NCBI RefSeq assembly: GCF_004117915.1
Contig: NZ_RSTD01000001.1
Coordinates: 248,001 to 312,000, forward strand
Reading direction: 5' to 3'
From: Companilactobacillus metriopterae
GTDB taxonomy: Bacteria; Bacillota; Bacilli; Lactobacillales; Lactobacillaceae
Length of the DNA stretch: 64,000 nucleotides
Below, piece by piece: positions 64,000 to 64,000 of the stretch; within the stretch, counting starts at the first letter, position 1; each line of letters opens with the position of its first letter. The notes under the pieces are model-generated. The model saw nothing but the letters and a program-made list of their open reading frames with translations, did not search any database and had not been told where the DNA came from. The position numbers and the translations under genes were made by a program.

Positions 64000-64000
64000 T

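Noticed and set aside
1-64000. CRISPR arrays, tRNA/rRNA genes, insertion sequences
   Set aside because: No regularly spaced repeats, cloverleaf-like genes, rRNA segments or transposase frames were seen.

Overview
The window reads as chromosome from a low-GC Gram-positive bacterium of the Lactobacillaceae. The sequence is AT-rich and translates with the standard code. Gene order is typical of lactobacilli: ftsK-yfmF-yfmH-ymfI-rodZ-pgsA-cinA-recA-rny, comFA-comFC-hpf-secA-prfB-phoPR-pst-phoU, hprK-lgt-trxB, and uvrBA-rapZ-yvcK-whiA-clpP. Sugar uptake is PTS-centred with cre operators, and there are lactic-acid-bacterial families such as DUF1149, DUF956, DUF4867 and DUF5067. A Companilactobacillus-like or related heterofermenter/homofermenter genome is plausible, but I cannot fix the genus. 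I see no rRNA, tRNA, CRISPR array, prophage or insertion sequence.

Layout. 1-8.1 kb is carbohydrate uptake: the end of a HAD phosphatase, a YdcZ-type transporter, an N-acetylglucosamine-type PTS IICBA with two GntR/NagR-like operators, an FMN reductase, a DUF4867 protein under a cre-controlled promoter, and the mannose-family PTS operon manL-manM-manN-manO. 8.1-13.8 kb is the most accessory stretch: a secreted M13 metallopeptidase; a 34-codon peptide gene that directly precedes a GHKL histidine kinase and a LytTR response regulator; a gene-poor stretch with a possible small RNA; and a DUF5067 membrane-anchored protein. 13.9-20.8 kb holds a small unknown protein, a zinc/cation exporter, gpmA, cutC, pgl-uppP, an AI-2E-family membrane protein, a promoter-terminator unit ahead of trmL, and DUF1149. 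20.9-32.6 kb is the conserved cell-division, EF-P-modification, recombination and RNA-decay cluster plus tagO. 32.7-38.6 kb has yigZ, the competence genes comFA/comFC, hpf and secA. 38.6-47.1 kb has prfB with its programmed frameshift, then the PhoPR sensor pair and the phosphate ABC transporter with two PstB ATPases and PhoU. 47.1-53.9 kb contains two small membrane proteins, hprK-lgt-trxB, an orphan galactitol-type IIC and phosphoglucomutase. 53.9-64 kb has uvrBA, rapZ-yvcK-whiA, a 14-TM drug exporter and clpP.

How it fits together. Catabolite control links the window: HprK makes the HPr-Ser-P corepressor of CcpA, and cre-like sites lie at DUF4867, the man operon and hpf. Two SOS boxes (recA, uvrB) make a LexA regulon, and a CIRCE element precedes clpP. 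The phosphate genes are self-contained, with sensor, transporter and repressor (PhoU) adjacent, and a Pho-box-like repeat lies ahead of pstS. The best candidate for an undescribed system is the peptide-kinase-regulator unit at 10.3-12.6 kb. Its peptide has no cysteine, no double-glycine leader and no agrB neighbour, but carries a segment reminiscent of the Ser/Thr-lactone pheromone of the enterococcal Fsr system.
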